From positions 186,001 to 250,000 of the forward strand of contig NW_019091549.1 in NCBI RefSeq assembly GCF_001949145.1: 64,000 nucleotides of DNA, written 5' to 3'. The notes under the pieces are model-generated. The model did not search any database. It was given only the letters and a program-made list of their open reading frames with translations, and was not told where the DNA came from. The translations under genes were made by a program, and so were the position numbers. This DNA is from Acanthaster planci. Its lineage: Eukaryota; Echinodermata; Asteroidea; Valvatida; Acanthasteridae. Positions 12,501 to 27,500 of the stretch are shown here, piece after piece (position 1 is the stretch's first letter; each line of letters opens with the position of its first letter).

Positions 12501-15500
12501 GATCAGCACTGTCCTGTAAGATTTCCTCTTGTGCACTCTCATATCCCCCATGCAAAGAGCTGTTCCCTGGATCCCTTCGCATGTACCAATAGGCAATCAA
12601 AATGGTGAGAAACACAGCTGGGTTTTGGGCCAGGAAAACCAGTTTTGATAGCTGTGAATACTGACGCTACGACTTGAGCGGCACGGTACCTGACTATTAT
12701 CAGTGTGCCAAGTGAGCACTTGGCACTATGCCACAGTAGCCGACCACATATGAAAAATTAACATTCTGTCGCTGTAAAAAAAGTCAAAGTGGGAATGCAT
12801 AAGTTTACTCAAAAGGATGTTTACAGGGAGTCATGGTAAGTTTCTGCAAGAAGCACAGAAGAAAATTCCGATGGGAACACAGGTTTTGAATTCCTTACAG
12901 GTTCTTTTGACTCAGCCTCAAGATAAAGTTTTATAATCTTGTGATTTTTCGTTGTTTTAGGGGTCAAAAGGAGAACCAGGGGAGCCAGGGGGAAAAGGCC
13001 CACAAGGAGATCCGGTCAGTAGAAATATCACTGGTGTATGTATGGGGGTGCATGCCCCCCTACAGAGGTCCATGCGACCTCCCCCTTCATCTTCAAGCCA
13101 TCGCTCATTGGCTTCGTTGCATACCGGGAAAAAAAAGGGTGCCCCCCCCCAATTTCCCCCTTAAAAATTACCCTAGTTGCTCCACTGATTATATTTTATG
13201 TCCAGATCATTATTGTGTTGTCAATTTTAAACACATAAATGGCTGTCAATGACTTGGTAAGCACTAAATACGTCAGTACACAACGGAAAAGTGGCAAAAT
13301 ATGAGAGCAGGTGGAGAGTAAAAATGCTAAACATCTCTGTCTGTTCAGAATGTGATTATTTTAATTATAGAAGTATCATACTTTTAATGTTTTCCTTTAA
13401 TTCCAATTTAGTGCTTTGATTTTCCTTAAGATTTAATGGAATGAGTTATACATTGAACTGCAATTTGGCCTTTCAGTGTCCTGAGATTTCAGTACTAATA
13501 TATGAATAAATAAATCTCCAAGAAATTCGGCTCAAGGCCCAATTCTCTGCCTGGTGTTGGCAAGGAGATAGTGTTTTGCTGAAGAAACTATTGTTTACTT
13601 CATTTCTTGAATGAGGTCACACGCATAGATGTAGCACAGCGGAGATATTTCCGCTTAACAGTGGGGACATTTGCCTGAGAGATACTGGCGGAGCTGTGGG
13701 AAACCTCGTCAGTAACAACTCTTCTGCTTATTAAAGTTAGCATGGAGTGTTTGCTCATATACAAAGCTTATCGCCAGTTGCACTGATAGCGAGGCCCACC
13801 TACAACCAAGTCTTATTTCCATGTTGTTGAATGGATAGGGTGAGAGAGGACCACAGGGCATCAAAGGTGAACCGGGGGAGCCGGGCCTGCCAGGAAACAC
13901 TGCTTCAGATGGGTATCCAGGGGATGATGGACTGATCGGTGTTGACGGTCCTAAAGGGATACGAGGTGAACCAGGGCCTCCGGTAAGTAGGCAGTCATAT
14001 TTGAAATGTGGGGGGGGGGAGTCAGTCAGTTCAGGATTTCTCACAATTCCTTTCAATAGATAATTTATGGACAGTTCTTAAAAAGGAGCAGGCAGGCTTA
14101 TAACGATGCTATAATAAGGCTTTCCTGCCGGCATTGTTATCATGAGAGGGAGACAGAGGGCTGCTTGCCCCCTTCCCTTCCCGAGGGGAGAGAGTGAAAA
14201 ATAATGGAAGCAGCAACAGAAGCAAACAATGGATGAAATGGAAAGAGGATGAAATGCACCAATTGGGCTTTAGAAGTACCTCAGAATTGATCTTCCACTG
14301 TCAGTTTGCCAGTGACGAATGCTTTACCTCGCACCTCCCCCAGAAAAACCTGCTCCATCCCTCTCTCCCACCTGGAGAAATCCTGCTGACACCCATGCCT
14401 GCCAACACGGGCACTATAGGCTTGGTCATTAAGCCCATTGGATGTTCCTGAGATCTCCTTTTGTTCTATCTACATCTTTCTACAGGCCTGTGACTAACTG
14501 CGCCATTACCTCTCTTCAGGAATTAATTCCTGTAGAGCAGTTTGACGATTTAAACAGAGCATGCAGGCTTGTAATAATTCTCCAAAAGTACGCTTGCTTG
14601 TACTGGCCCTAAAGGCACAACAGTACTATCATCCCCTCCTCACTGGAAATTCCAGTGGACTTATTTTCTCCTATCCACACCTTTCTCTGCTCTGGAAGAA
14701 TTGACTATTCCTCTACCAAAAGAGTGGAATTAGAACATCCACAATAGAAAATGTTCACTATAATGCTGATTGATTGGATGGTTTGTAATTTAGTTAGTTT
14801 TGTGTTCATGAAAAGTGTAATCAGTGTACATACTTCCTGTTGACTACAGGGCCCCAAGGGACCAGCTGGTGTCGCAGGAGACCCAGGAAAAAGGGGATTA
14901 CTGGTGAGATCATGTGTGGCCGTGCCCGAATTACTTCGCGGCAGTTTGAAATCCCACGAGTCCGTGGCTGTTTCTGCTGCCACTTCCCATGTAGTTTTGT
15001 GAAATTTCAAGCCGCAGCCAGAATAGGCCACACACAGCTTCTGTTTTATCAGAATGAGGAAATAAGAATTGATAATATTCTGTGTGTGGCGAATGAAGAA
15101 TATGTAACACTTCCGAATAATTTCTATTCTGAATTGTCAGAATTTAACATTTGCACAATTTCAGAAGCCAAATGTTATGCTAAGCATGTCCAAAATGTTA
15201 GATACAATGATAAATCATGTTTGTGCCATTCAGAGAGGTTTTGGAAATCAAGACTACCCTGCAGGTGAAGACAAAATCTACCCATTTCCCAAATAATTTG
15301 TGGCAATTCCTGCTTTGGTAGGATGTTCAACAGCTTTTGGAAAAAAATATATGTGTTGTAATTTTTTTTATGACCTTGTTTTAATCCAGGGTGACAGGGG
15401 TACAAAAGGAGGCAAGGGAGAGCAGGGCAAGTCAGGACTTCGGGTGAGTTTTAGGTAAACTTCCCAAATCAGAAGTCACAGCAAAAGATTGTCTCTCAGG

Positions 15501-18500
15501 CCAACCTGTTAAGATGCTGCGCATTATCCGAGAATGTAGACATACTAGACTGAAGGAAGACACATTTTTGTACATAGATTTAAAATAAATGTCGGGGGAA
15601 ATTTTCCTTTTGGGAAATGATGCCTAATGTGTGGGGAGTGATCATGTAAGATTTGGTGATGCTTTCCAGTGCAGGATTTCCCATGTATGTGCTTACTCAT
15701 AAACCCTTGTCCTTTTGTTTTCAGATTTAAAACAACTTGGTACACAGTGTTCTTGTTTTTGTAATAGGACATACACACAAATTAGGATGAAGAACAAGTT
15801 TTGTTGCAGAAGCTTGTCTGAGCTTAAACTCCCACTCTGAGTGAAATGCCCATTCACATTGCACGGAAAAGTATCTAATCCAACGTTTCCAGTATGCAGT
15901 CATCAGCATTTTAACAACCGAGTGAATTCCAAATCTGATTAATGTGCAGAGTCATTCAATTGTACTTTGCTGGTTTTGAATCTGCCATTTTTATTCAACA
16001 GCTGAACACTCATAAGCTGTTGGGCTTTTATTTAGAAGCATGCTGATTTTTGTTTAGCACTCTCACTTGGAAGACCACCTATCAGACTGAATAGCCTTTA
16101 CTCCTCTTCCCTCTCTCTGCGAACCATTGCAGTATTAAACAAGTCAGTATACTTAACAGCAATGGCAGAAGAAGCAGGGGGAGGCCAGTGGCCCCTACAT
16201 TTTTCGACTGGGGGCATGGTTCCCCCCCTCCCCACTTTTGGCAAGTGCTATGATGAGGCGGGGCTTAAAAGATCAGTCTATGAATGGTTGATGCCTGACA
16301 GTCTCACAACTGCCCCCCACTTTGAAACTTTCTAGCCATATTTGCCGAACAACAGGGGAGAGGGGTCACAAGGAAGCATGTGCCCCCCTCCCCCAGTGGG
16401 CATCTGTGTCCTCCTCCCCCCCATTGAAATTTGGAAATGTACACAACCTATGCACTTGCTGCAGTCTGTCAGCTATTGGTGCCCCCCTGAAGAAACTGTG
16501 TGCAACCCTGGATGCCTTCCAGAATTTTATGCTGTTGTTTTTGCCACTGGTTCTGAAACACTGTTGTTCTTTTCAGGGTGAGGTCGGTAGGCCTGGAAGA
16601 ACTGGTGGGCGTGGTCCCAAGGGACAGAAGGGAGACTTTGGCAGCAGTGGCGGATTAGGGATACTGGGCAGGAGTGGAATGCGGGTAGGAACATTCAGTG
16701 TGTGCAGATTGTCATGTAAGATACCTTGAAGGAGTGGTATATTCATTGTAGGCATGGGTGCCACGAGGGGGGCACTCCCCTTGCCCCCCCCCAAAATTTG
16801 AAAATTAAAAAAAAGAAGATGAAAGAGGAAGGAAATGAAACAAAAGGAAGAAAGGGGATTGAAATCACTTAGTTGCTTGAAAATACCCCGGAATTGACCC
16901 CTGCTCTACCATTGACATTTGTAAATTTGCTGCAGATGAGTGCTTTGTACCCCCTCAAAAAAAAAATTAGCATCCAATTTAGTTACCAAATTATTACAGT
17001 TTCGGGGATTGTAGTTAATAAGATGATATGTTTTGGTGATATTTATCGACGAAATGTAAATTATGAGAAATAAGGCTTTGAAAATGAATCCATTTTTAGA
17101 ATATGGCATGTAGTAAAATGCATTGTTATAGTTTAAGTAATTAATTTTCACAACTTTTTTTAATGATGGTAAATCCTATTTTAATTGAAGTCCTACCCAG
17201 CCATGTGTGGCCTTGGAAAATTGTTTTGTTGTAAGCACATCAATTTACTTTCAGTCACCCAGAAGATGAGCAACTAAGTTATTAAAATAGTTTAGAAGTG
17301 CTTAGATAATAATTTTTTGTATGGTTGAAACCAGCCAGCAGCAGTTAATATTGATATTTAAACCTGGTCCAAAAATCAATTGAATTTTGAATCGGGCTCT
17401 CTTCAGAATTAATAACAAACCTGTGCAATATGTGCATAAGTAGGTAGGGGGTCATTATTGGAAAGATCATTAGGTTAGCTGGGATATTTTGCTTTAAGAG
17501 CTGTCAAGGGCAGCTTGACATGAAAGTTCTGATAATTGTTAGTTGTTAAATTTGTCTGAGCTTTGCACATGTATGTAGATCGTGTTCACTTTGCGGACTA
17601 CTCACATAGGCAGCCAAAGTCTGCAGAAATATCACCCTAGCTTGGTGTCAGATTCAAACCCAAAATGTACATTTGCCCCATTGTTTTCAAAGAGGGTCAT
17701 GTTTTTATTTAGTGTTTAAGTAGTAATGTTTATGTGTTTGTGGGGCTTTTGTAGCATTTTGTGAATTATTCTTTTGGCTTCATGTTCACGGCCAACCACA
17801 CTTTTGCTAGCCCCTGTAGGCAAACATATCACTGTCATAAGAAGAGAGCAGGCCCTACATGGAGATGTATTGAGTAATGGATTTTAGATATCAGAACAGC
17901 TTGACCCTTATTGTAATAGACAAAATCTGGTGAAAAGAATTAGGAGCCATTACTGCGGGGCCATCCTATTCTCGCACAGGTGATAGGTGTGCGTAACATT
18001 CCTCCCAACCTGTTGGGTGTTTGGACTTGCCAAGGTGCGTGCGCGGGTTCAAGTGAATACATGTGTTTGAGTGTGACAGCCCTGCAGGAATGGAATCTCC
18101 TTGGATTTGTCTATTGATGCTGTTTGAATTCCAGAGAGTGGAAAGTCACTTCATTTGGGGTGAAAATATACTCTGATTCAAACTAGGGACAAGATGAATT
18201 TGAGTGAACTTTACTCACCCAGATCAAAATTTTACTGAGTTACCACTGGAAGTGTTTTGTCCCCAAACTATTTCAATCTAAATTCAGAGTAATTTTTCTC
18301 TCTGAGTTATCAATTCCTTAGTTTCAGTCTTTGGAAATAAGGGACTGAACTAATTTTCCCACTTGAAATTTGCCCACTCAGGGGCGATACGGCACACGAG
18401 GAAACTACGGCCCAAAGGGGGAAAAGGGCGAGAAGGGGGAGATTGGACCGGATGGAGAGCCAGGCCTCATGGGGGAGCGAGGCATCGATGGGCCCCCTGG

Positions 18501-21500
18501 CCTGCAGGGTGAGCAGGGCATCCCTGGACCACCGGGCCCGCTGGGAAACAAAGGGATACCAGGTCCCCAAGGCTTACAGTACGGGGGCCTCGGAGAGAAG
18601 GTGCGTTCAGTTGGTTTCAGTTTTGGCCGAGAGTCCATTTCAGGGTTGCATGGGACATGGTGACACCGCCGGTCCTGTTGGCTAGTGTCTTGAACCATGC
18701 ATGTCACTGCGTACGTAGCATGATAGTCCTGCTGTGATTTTCAGTATGCATAAATGAGCATTTCCATCCTCTAGACAGTCACTAGATCACACATTATCCT
18801 TATTAATGTGCTTGTGGAAATTTTTATCCAGTGACCAATTCACACTGTGAACAGATTTTTCCTTGTGGGAGAAATCTAGGATCAATTAAATTCAAGACCA
18901 ATCTCTTTTTTTCATTGGTTTGCTTTTGCATTACACTCAAATCTAAAGAAACATGATTCTGTACACATTTCACTTGTGAAAAGACACTTTTTGCAAAATT
19001 TTGCTGTGTAGCTTTGTGAGTACATTCAAAAGCAGTACTGAGTGTGGCAATCAAGGGAAGTGAACCCATTCAGGAGGCAGGTGCTGGTGGTCATTCCCAG
19101 CCAAAGCCAGCCCGTCGTTTCAAGTTGGTCTCGCTCTTTTGCCTTTGTGAAGGGTAGGAAAGGTATAGAAGGTGTGGTCGGTGTGGAAGGGCCCCAGGGT
19201 GCACCGGGTGATGTGGGTCCCCTGGGCGCAAAGGGCAGCAAGGGTGACCCGGGCATCGGCGGGGACATCGGGCCACCGGGTGAACCCGGGCCACCGGGAC
19301 CAGTCGGACCATTGGTAAGAATTTCCTTATAATTGCCTTTGTTCCAAATTCTTGAATTATGCTGCCATTAATCTATTCATGTGTTTTTTTTCCATGGACT
19401 CTGATACTCAAAGCCCTGTACTTTAAATGAAGCAAGTTATCCAATCAATGACAATCGTCAGTCCTTGAATTTCAGTACAAGGTTTCACACACTGTAAGGG
19501 GTCACTGTGAACTAAATAAGTTTGGAGTACACAAGGAGAATAGGTTTAATACAGTAGCATGTAAACTTCATTGTCTTGGCAATAGTCACAGTGACTGACT
19601 TGGTGTGGCAGTATGCATCTCCTACAAATTTTTAATAAGTGCCACATTCCTAAGCCACTTTAAATATTTCATTTAAAACTTCAAGTCAGTGCTCTTGGCT
19701 AAAACAGAAACTCTGGCAAAACTACAGAACTGTCTCTTGGAGAGAAACAATTAATTTGAAGCCACCTTGGCTGTTTGTCTCTTGGAGTCATCTGCAAGAT
19801 ACGAGTTAAGAAGTGAGGATCTAGTCATGAAATGTCATAAGTCTTTTATGGGGGGGCAGGTTTGTAATTCACTGATCTAATTGTACACTCCCATTTTGGA
19901 ACACAGGGTTTACAAGGTCGTAATGGCTCATCAGGGCGTGATGGTCTACCAGGAGAAAAGGTTAAGAGTTACTTTGAAAAAGATTTGAAGTGTGTTTGGA
20001 AATATGAGTTACAGATTCTTTTTAATAAGGCTTTAAAAAATTTCCATCATTTTTGCTAAGTAGATCTCCTTGGAATCATCACAAGCTCAAAATATGGTGC
20101 ATATCACTCACCTACGTGCTCAGGCTGGGCAGAATGCGGAATTGTCAATTGGGTTCATTCTGAATAGCTTGAGAATCTCACCTAGAACTGAGCAGTTCCT
20201 ATTGCAGATCATCATACCATTAAATGTCTCTGATAACTGAACATGCAAAAACAACCAATCACAACTCCATTTAATTCCAAAGGCCTTGTGTAGAATGAGA
20301 ACAAGTTGTGCACACTTCAGAGATCGCATTGGACATTCTCAAAGTTTGCCTTCTTCCAGTTGCGAAAGAAAAATCTTCAAAGCTGTCAAAACTATACCAG
20401 CCTTCTGAAAGATTACACCCCAGCTTGCATTAAAGAGGTCAGCAGAATTCCTAGACTGTCTTCACTTTCCTAAGATTGTTCATTTGTAATTTTACTTGTG
20501 CTTCAGGGACCCAAAGGAGTGGAGGGATCATACGGCTTATCTGGCTCCGATGGACTCGTGGTAATTACCGTATTAAAGTGTTCTTACAACCTGAGATGAA
20601 TGAACTTGCTCAACAATTCACCTCTCTGGTCCTTTGACGGAGACCAGTCATTGAGACTGGGGAGGACTGTGCCATTTCTGGAGCTTTTCCACACTTGTGT
20701 GCAGAGTGGTATTATGCCTTTATGTTTCCACTCTCTCTTTCTGCCCAACTACAGTAAAAGGTGTACAATTTTGCAAAGACATGCACACCCCGAACATCAG
20801 ATTTGGCAACAGGAATGTGCATATGAATACGCTCATCATAAAAAAAAATATTGCTGTGGCAATCATTGAATGATGAATTCCAGTGTTGAGACCGTCGCAA
20901 GACCAGACACAAGACCGTATACAAGACAAGTTACAAGAAACGGTGAACTATGACAAAGGAATGCTTTTGTTGCCGTTCATCTGAAAAGTTTGTGACTTGA
21001 ATTCAGACTGGAGGTCTTGTGTTGGCCTTGTGCTGATCTTATGTGGTCTTGTGAAGGTCTTAATTAGTCTTGACTACAACACTGGTTGATTCACACATTT
21101 TCAGTGTCCTGTTTGCATGCACAACGTTAAGGAGGGGACGTAGTATTTACCCACATTTGGCACCCAAGTCACTGTTGTTTCACAGTCATCCTCCCACTGA
21201 GCTTTGAAGCTTTTCATGGTGAAGGTGGTTAATTAAGGAAGAGGTTTGCAGTAGCACCATGCAGGGATCTCTTTTTTGAGTATGTTCACACATGGCATCA
21301 GTTACTGAAGAATGCCTTGTCCTTTGTTCTGCCTGTTCTGTAGGGAGAGCGGGGCATAGCCGGTGAGAAGGGCGACATGGGCGCACTTGGACCGCCGGGC
21401 CCGCCAGGGCGCTCAGGCTACTTTGGCATCCAGGGTCCCAAGGGAAGAGTGGTGGGTACAATATGATCAACTGTATCGCCACGTTATAAATGGTCACCCG

Positions 21501-24500
21501 GGATGTTGTAGGACCCATCTCCCACACAAGGCTTGAATGTTTCAGAATCCTCTGCAATAGCCCTTTATATCCTACATTTTGCATTATTAATGACTTGTAG
21601 CAGAACATGAGTTCGTAAACAAGTCACAGAATGCAGCTTACGCAGCAGGGCAGGCTAACATTTTTATGAATACAGTGCTTGGAACCTGCTAGTAGATATC
21701 TTGAGCATATCCGAGGTTTAGGATAAAACATCTGCAGGTCAAGTGTAGTTCATGCGATATGTTGTAAAGAAAACAAGGCAAACCTTTTAACTTAAAGTGA
21801 TTCTGGAATTTGTCCAAGTGGTAATCTGTGTTTACTTCTTTTGGAGCAACTGAGAATTACATTATTATTTCTACAAGTTGTTGTGTTGTGTGTCTTTTGA
21901 TTGTTAATAATGTATTCTGATATTTTTTGTCTTAATTGGTCTCTGTGAAGGAATTACCTTGTGGGTCACAGAAATATTAATAAGTTTTACTGAAACACAG
22001 TAATAATCAGTGCTTGATGTTGTCTGTATGCTCTAAGGTCAAATATATAAAAAGTGTGCATAGACGATAATAATTATTAATTATTAATATATTATTAATT
22101 TTGGGCCTTTAACAAAAATCATTCCCTCCTCCCATTGATAAAAAACGTGCTTTGGGAAGAGACTTCTCAAGAATGTGGCTTGCATGCTGCTGTTTGGGGC
22201 TTGATCTAGGAACTGCTTCGACTATGAGATGAATAAATGCAAGCTTTGGTTGTTTTTCCTGGAGGCAGGGACTGCGAGGTCGGCAAGGACGCAGGGGTTT
22301 CAAGGGGGCCAAGGGGCTCAGAGGCGTGCTGGGCCCCAAAGGAGGCAAGGGCAAGAAGGGATCCAGAGGCTTGGAGGTATGTGGAAGCTGTTCAGCTGTT
22401 GATTCAGCTACTGTCAGTCTGTAACACATATCAAGTACATGTACATTTGAAGAGCGCTTGTGCCGTTCATATTTGAGTCCACGGTACTGAGTCCTTATTA
22501 TCTCCAACACCAACACTGGAAGAATGATTCTGCGTTTTGGGGTGTAGTTATGAGGTACTGGACCAGAGAACCCATAATTTAATAATTACATAGAGCCTAT
22601 ATAGAGCACCTTATATTAGGGCCTGCCGTGGGGAGGGTCATGCTCCCAATGGAAAAGAGGGGGGATGCAAATGCTCCCCCCCCCATTCTGCATGCATTGC
22701 ATGGCACCCCATCTCCTAACCATGGAAATGAGGAAAAACATTAATGTTGAAGGACCACTTGAAGCCATTTGACCTCATAGATGCAACATCATCACAACAG
22801 TGAAATATGAACTGTCAAAGTATTTTTTACATGCTATCGCTGTTGAGTTTATGCCACACTTTTTTGTTTTCCCAGGTATATTATAAATTTGACTGGTGCA
22901 CTGCAGTAAACCGGTGCCAATCAGTATGTGTAGTCAATTTCATACAATAGTGTGGTGATGCGTTCTCTCTCGTTGCTCCCCTGGCAGGGTCTGGAGGGCT
23001 ACAAAGGCGGTCTGGGGGAACCGGGCTACATGATCAATGGAGAGGATGGCGTGGGTGGAGTGAAGGGCCCACCTGGCATGAAAGGAGAAAAGGTGACAAC
23101 CGGTCACTCTGTTGGGTAGAACGCAAGGTTCCAAGGGGACGTGTGGCCTAGTGGTTTAGGGTCTGTAGCTTCGGGTCATGGAGTTGGGGGGTTCGAATCT
23201 TGACAGATACGTAGTTGCATGTTGCAACCTCAGGGCAAGTCACTTTACCTCTGTGTGCCTTTCTGGGTATCTGAGAGGGCAGATATAGTTGTGTTTTGCC
23301 ATTTGCGTCTGAAATGGCAGCATTGGGCTTATATACTCCCTAGGGAGCTGAGCTAAAATGGTTGTAAGAAATGTTCAGATGTTATGAGCCCATCGATCAG
23401 GGATTATATATATATTGAATGACACATTGTTGGATACAGTGTGTCTTAAAAATTCTCTATTATTATTATTAATGTGGAAACCTTTGGTTTGAGGAAGCCA
23501 TTGTTATAGTTTATTGTTCAACACGTGTGTAGTTTAAACAACTGCAGTGCAATACAATGCTGAAGACTTTGTGCATGAAAACTGTTCCAGGCACATGATT
23601 TGTGTCTACAGTGAGGAAAGTAAAAGTCATAGGAAAGCAAGGGTTCAGTATTTCCTACAATGGTAACATGTTTGTTGTTTCTGCCAGGGTGATCGTGGAC
23701 CTCAGGGACCGCCAGGTCCGTTAGGCAGAGAAGGATATTCTGTGACAGGTGCTAGCGGCCCATTTGGACTTCCTGGTGAGAGGGGTCCCAAGGTAATAAT
23801 ACAACCCAAAGAGATCAGAATCAGTTAAGCTAGGCCCTCTCGGCTGCAAAGCAACCTTGCATACCCAGCTTATGTGCCCTGCCGTTGAGCTGCCATTTGG
23901 TTGATCAGAAATCCCCCATTACTACTTCAGACACTGAATGCAGTATAGTACATGCAATCAACATAATTGTGCTTTCTGACCAGTCCATGCAATCTGACTC
24001 TTGCAGCTGATGGTTTCTAGCATGTTACTTATGGCCATGTATGGAGTGTTGGTAATGCACACCAACACGGAGATTGTGTACAGTGTCACTCTTTGCCAGT
24101 GGCATACCCAGTATTTGTCATTAGAGGAGGCTGGCTGATGTAGCTTACTTAATTTTATCCCTTCCGTTCTCCCCATTACTTATGATATTCAAGCCAACCC
24201 CTCCTCCCCATTGTGCCACAGGAGACTGGAAAATACAATTATATCAGAGCTAGTAGCTTAATATGTAGGTGTATATTGCATTTTGTCTTTTTTAGAGGAT
24301 TTAAAAGCATTTGGAAATCCCTTGGGGAGGGGGCTCAACCGCCAAGGCCTTCCCACGGGTGTGCCTCTGCCACTTGTCACTTTAAAAAGGACCTTTCTTC
24401 TACGGAGAGTTTTTTAAATCATACCTCCTGTAAAGTGAGCATGCCAAGTGCGGCAAAGTGAAACCTCTCTTGTTAATACATATTTGGAGATCTGTTGCTC

Positions 24501-27500
24501 TTTAACCACTTGCTGTCGGGTGGTTTGAAAAATGCAATGCACACAAACGGAACATTTTCAAGATTTTCAGTTTTCAAAATTCCTAAAAAATTTGTCATTT
24601 CAATTAATGGACGTTTACACCCACAGGAATGACTGGCTGATGGCTACTCTATACTGACAGACAAAATCTATTGATGCCCGAGTATTTCAGCCAGGCCTGC
24701 AGCCTTGTAAAAAGAGCCCAGATTGTGCGGTGTTATGTAACTTTCTTTTGTTCATGAACCTGGCACAGTGAGCTGCTGATCTCTTTTCAATAGAGGTCAT
24801 ATTAGCGTGCAGTGGTGCTGTGTGGCTCATCACTGCGGTGGTGGAGCGCTTTTGTCCCCGGTGGTAATCCGCTCACGCTAAATGCCCAAAACCGTAGTAT
24901 CATGTCTCAAAACAAGGCTGGATTATATACACTTTTGAGAGTGAAAATGTTGGTAATGCCCAGCAGCCTGGTCTTTTGTTACAAGTACGGTCTTTTGTTA
25001 CAAGGCCCAGTTCCCTTTGTCCAATTTTGGAGATCCTGGCCACGCGTATAAAGCATACGTGTCCGGTACCGGAATCCCCGGCGGCAAGTGGTTAAAACTG
25101 AAAATGAGATATGGTTTTTGTTCAAACAGGGCCCAAAGGGAGAGAGAGGTCCGCCTGGACTACCGGCCCAGCCTGGAGAGGAGCTGATCATGGGACCACC
25201 GGTAATGAGAAGTAACAATTAAGGATGAGGAAATTGCTTGTAGGACCCTGATCATTGCATTGTGGGAGTCAGAAAGACTCAAGTTTTTCCCTTGCTTTCC
25301 AGTATGCTAACGTTTTTGACACGGATTTCAATACCCCTGACTACACAGTGTCTTGTCACCCGCCTGTCAAAAAACAGCCTCATCGTAATTTTGCACGGAT
25401 GACACAAAGCAGTCAATGAAAATCAAGGAGACAGGAAACTGTGCATTGTCTGCCGTCTTTTGTTGAGGTCAAATGAGCTTCCTAGTCAAGAGAGCTAGTC
25501 TCATGGCTTGAAAACAGCTCAGGGAGCATAATTCTCCCGAAACATCATCAGCTCTGCCATCAGTTCCGTGATCAACTAGTTAAGCCTTTTGTCATCAGCT
25601 ATGTTATTACACAAGCCCAATTCCCGAGAGGAAAAAAAGACATGTATCTGTGTCCTGCAAGTTAAAGCAAGTTAAAGCCTTGTATATTCAAACATTCAAA
25701 CGACCAGATCTTAAATAAATCCAGAAATGACTCCCAACAACAAAGTTCAGTCACTATACCCAACAGCCTATTCCAGCATACAACAGAAGCAAACATACTG
25801 CTCACGGTTGCAGGCTCAATTTACCAGGTATCTTTCAGTGAACAGTTTTCTTAGATCACCATTGCAAATGTCACTGGAATCTAACTTTTCAATCATTCAG
25901 TTCAGAAGGTGTTTATTCTGACTGAATTGGACGCCTGAATTTGTTGTACATGCAGGGACCTCCAGGACCTCGTGGCCCCCCTGGACCACCGGGCAAGCCT
26001 GGAAAGATAAAGGTAGGTTGAAATTCAGCGTTTTTCTTCCCTCTGGTGAGAGAAAGGTTCGAAGATATGTGCAGTTGAGAAAAATGACAGCACAGTGGTG
26101 AGATTGGCTTCCTTGTACAAATGTAGTGCATTGTCAGGCCGATCATCTCTCCTGAAAGTGAAAGACTTTGTCAGTTCTTAGAGCAACATAAACACACAAA
26201 AAAAAGCACTCAGTAGTATTTGCAGATAAGTATGTTGCCTGGTTTTTTCACGATGGAAATTTCAGATCTGTTCTGAGTTTCAGTTTTTGTTGTTGGAGAA
26301 TGCTGTGCTTTATACCCACTACATAGATTGTGGGGCCCTTCCTCATTTTAAATTTTGAAAAGTACACAGCATATGTACAAGCCACAGTAAGATTTCTTGC
26401 AGTGCCCCCCCCTCGCAAAAATGTGTGCAGCCCCAGGTGTCTCCCCTCCTCCCTAACTCTAGCCATGCCAGCAGTTCCCACCGATATCTCCTCTCCCTCA
26501 ACTTAATCTTTGAGCAGGATGGCAATTTTTCTGAGAACATTTTGTAGACATTGTTTCTTATCCAAACCGTATATCTGAGTAGAGTTGTTTGTGCTCTGCT
26601 GTGTCACAAGGATTTTTCTCCGGGTTCCCCACTTTTCCTCCTCCCTCAAAAATCAACCCAGTTTCTGGGTAGATATGGGTCATTGGTGGCTGCCCGAGGC
26701 ACCCTTGTATGCCTTCAGCTGGAGCACATTGCAGCTCAATGTCCAATTGTGTGGAATATGTGCTTTATCAATGAATAAATTATCATTATCATCATTATGA
26801 ATGCTTGACATTTTTTCCTAACGTACATGTATAAGCTCCCAATAAGATTATAGATGTTCCTCTCTGTAAAGTCTGTCATTGATCTTTCTTGACAGGGTGA
26901 GAAGGGGGATCAGGGTCCCAAAGGTGAAGCACCGCAAGGTCAGAAAGGTCAAAAAGGCCAAAAGGGCTTGCCAAATGACCCTCCAGTGAGAGGCCCTAAA
27001 GGCCCAAAGGTTAGCACATTACTTGTCCAGCCTAAAATGTCACAGACTTTTTATATAAAGTATGAGCATGTTGTGAACTTGGACAGCATATCCCGTTATT
27101 AACCAAATGGAAATCCTTGTATGTATCTCATTGGCACACTGTCACTCAAATTAGTGGTATCAGCTGGGAAATTTCCTTTTCAACACATAGAAGGCCTGTG
27201 GTTCGATGCAGTAAATCTGGGATTTATTCCAACCACTTATATGGAGATTTCTCATCATTGGAGTTTTCTATCACATTGCCTGTGTTACCAGAAATGTAGA
27301 TTCGTGCTTTCTTAACATACAATCCAAAACCTTTTTCTAGTTGGCATTGTTGATCCATACTTCTAAGCATAAATAAACTGCTCCAGCAGAAAGACTAGAA
27401 GGCTACATTGAGTCGATGGACTGAAAGAAATTTGTTTTTTAAGGACCAACAGGGGCATTTTTTCAGTTTCAGCATTCAAGATCTAATGAAGTGTTTATAA

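Noticed and set aside
23141-23215. Possible tRNA gene from A and B boxes
   Set aside because: The flanking MIR-like core and TTATTA tail show a SINE, and the acceptor stem does not pair.
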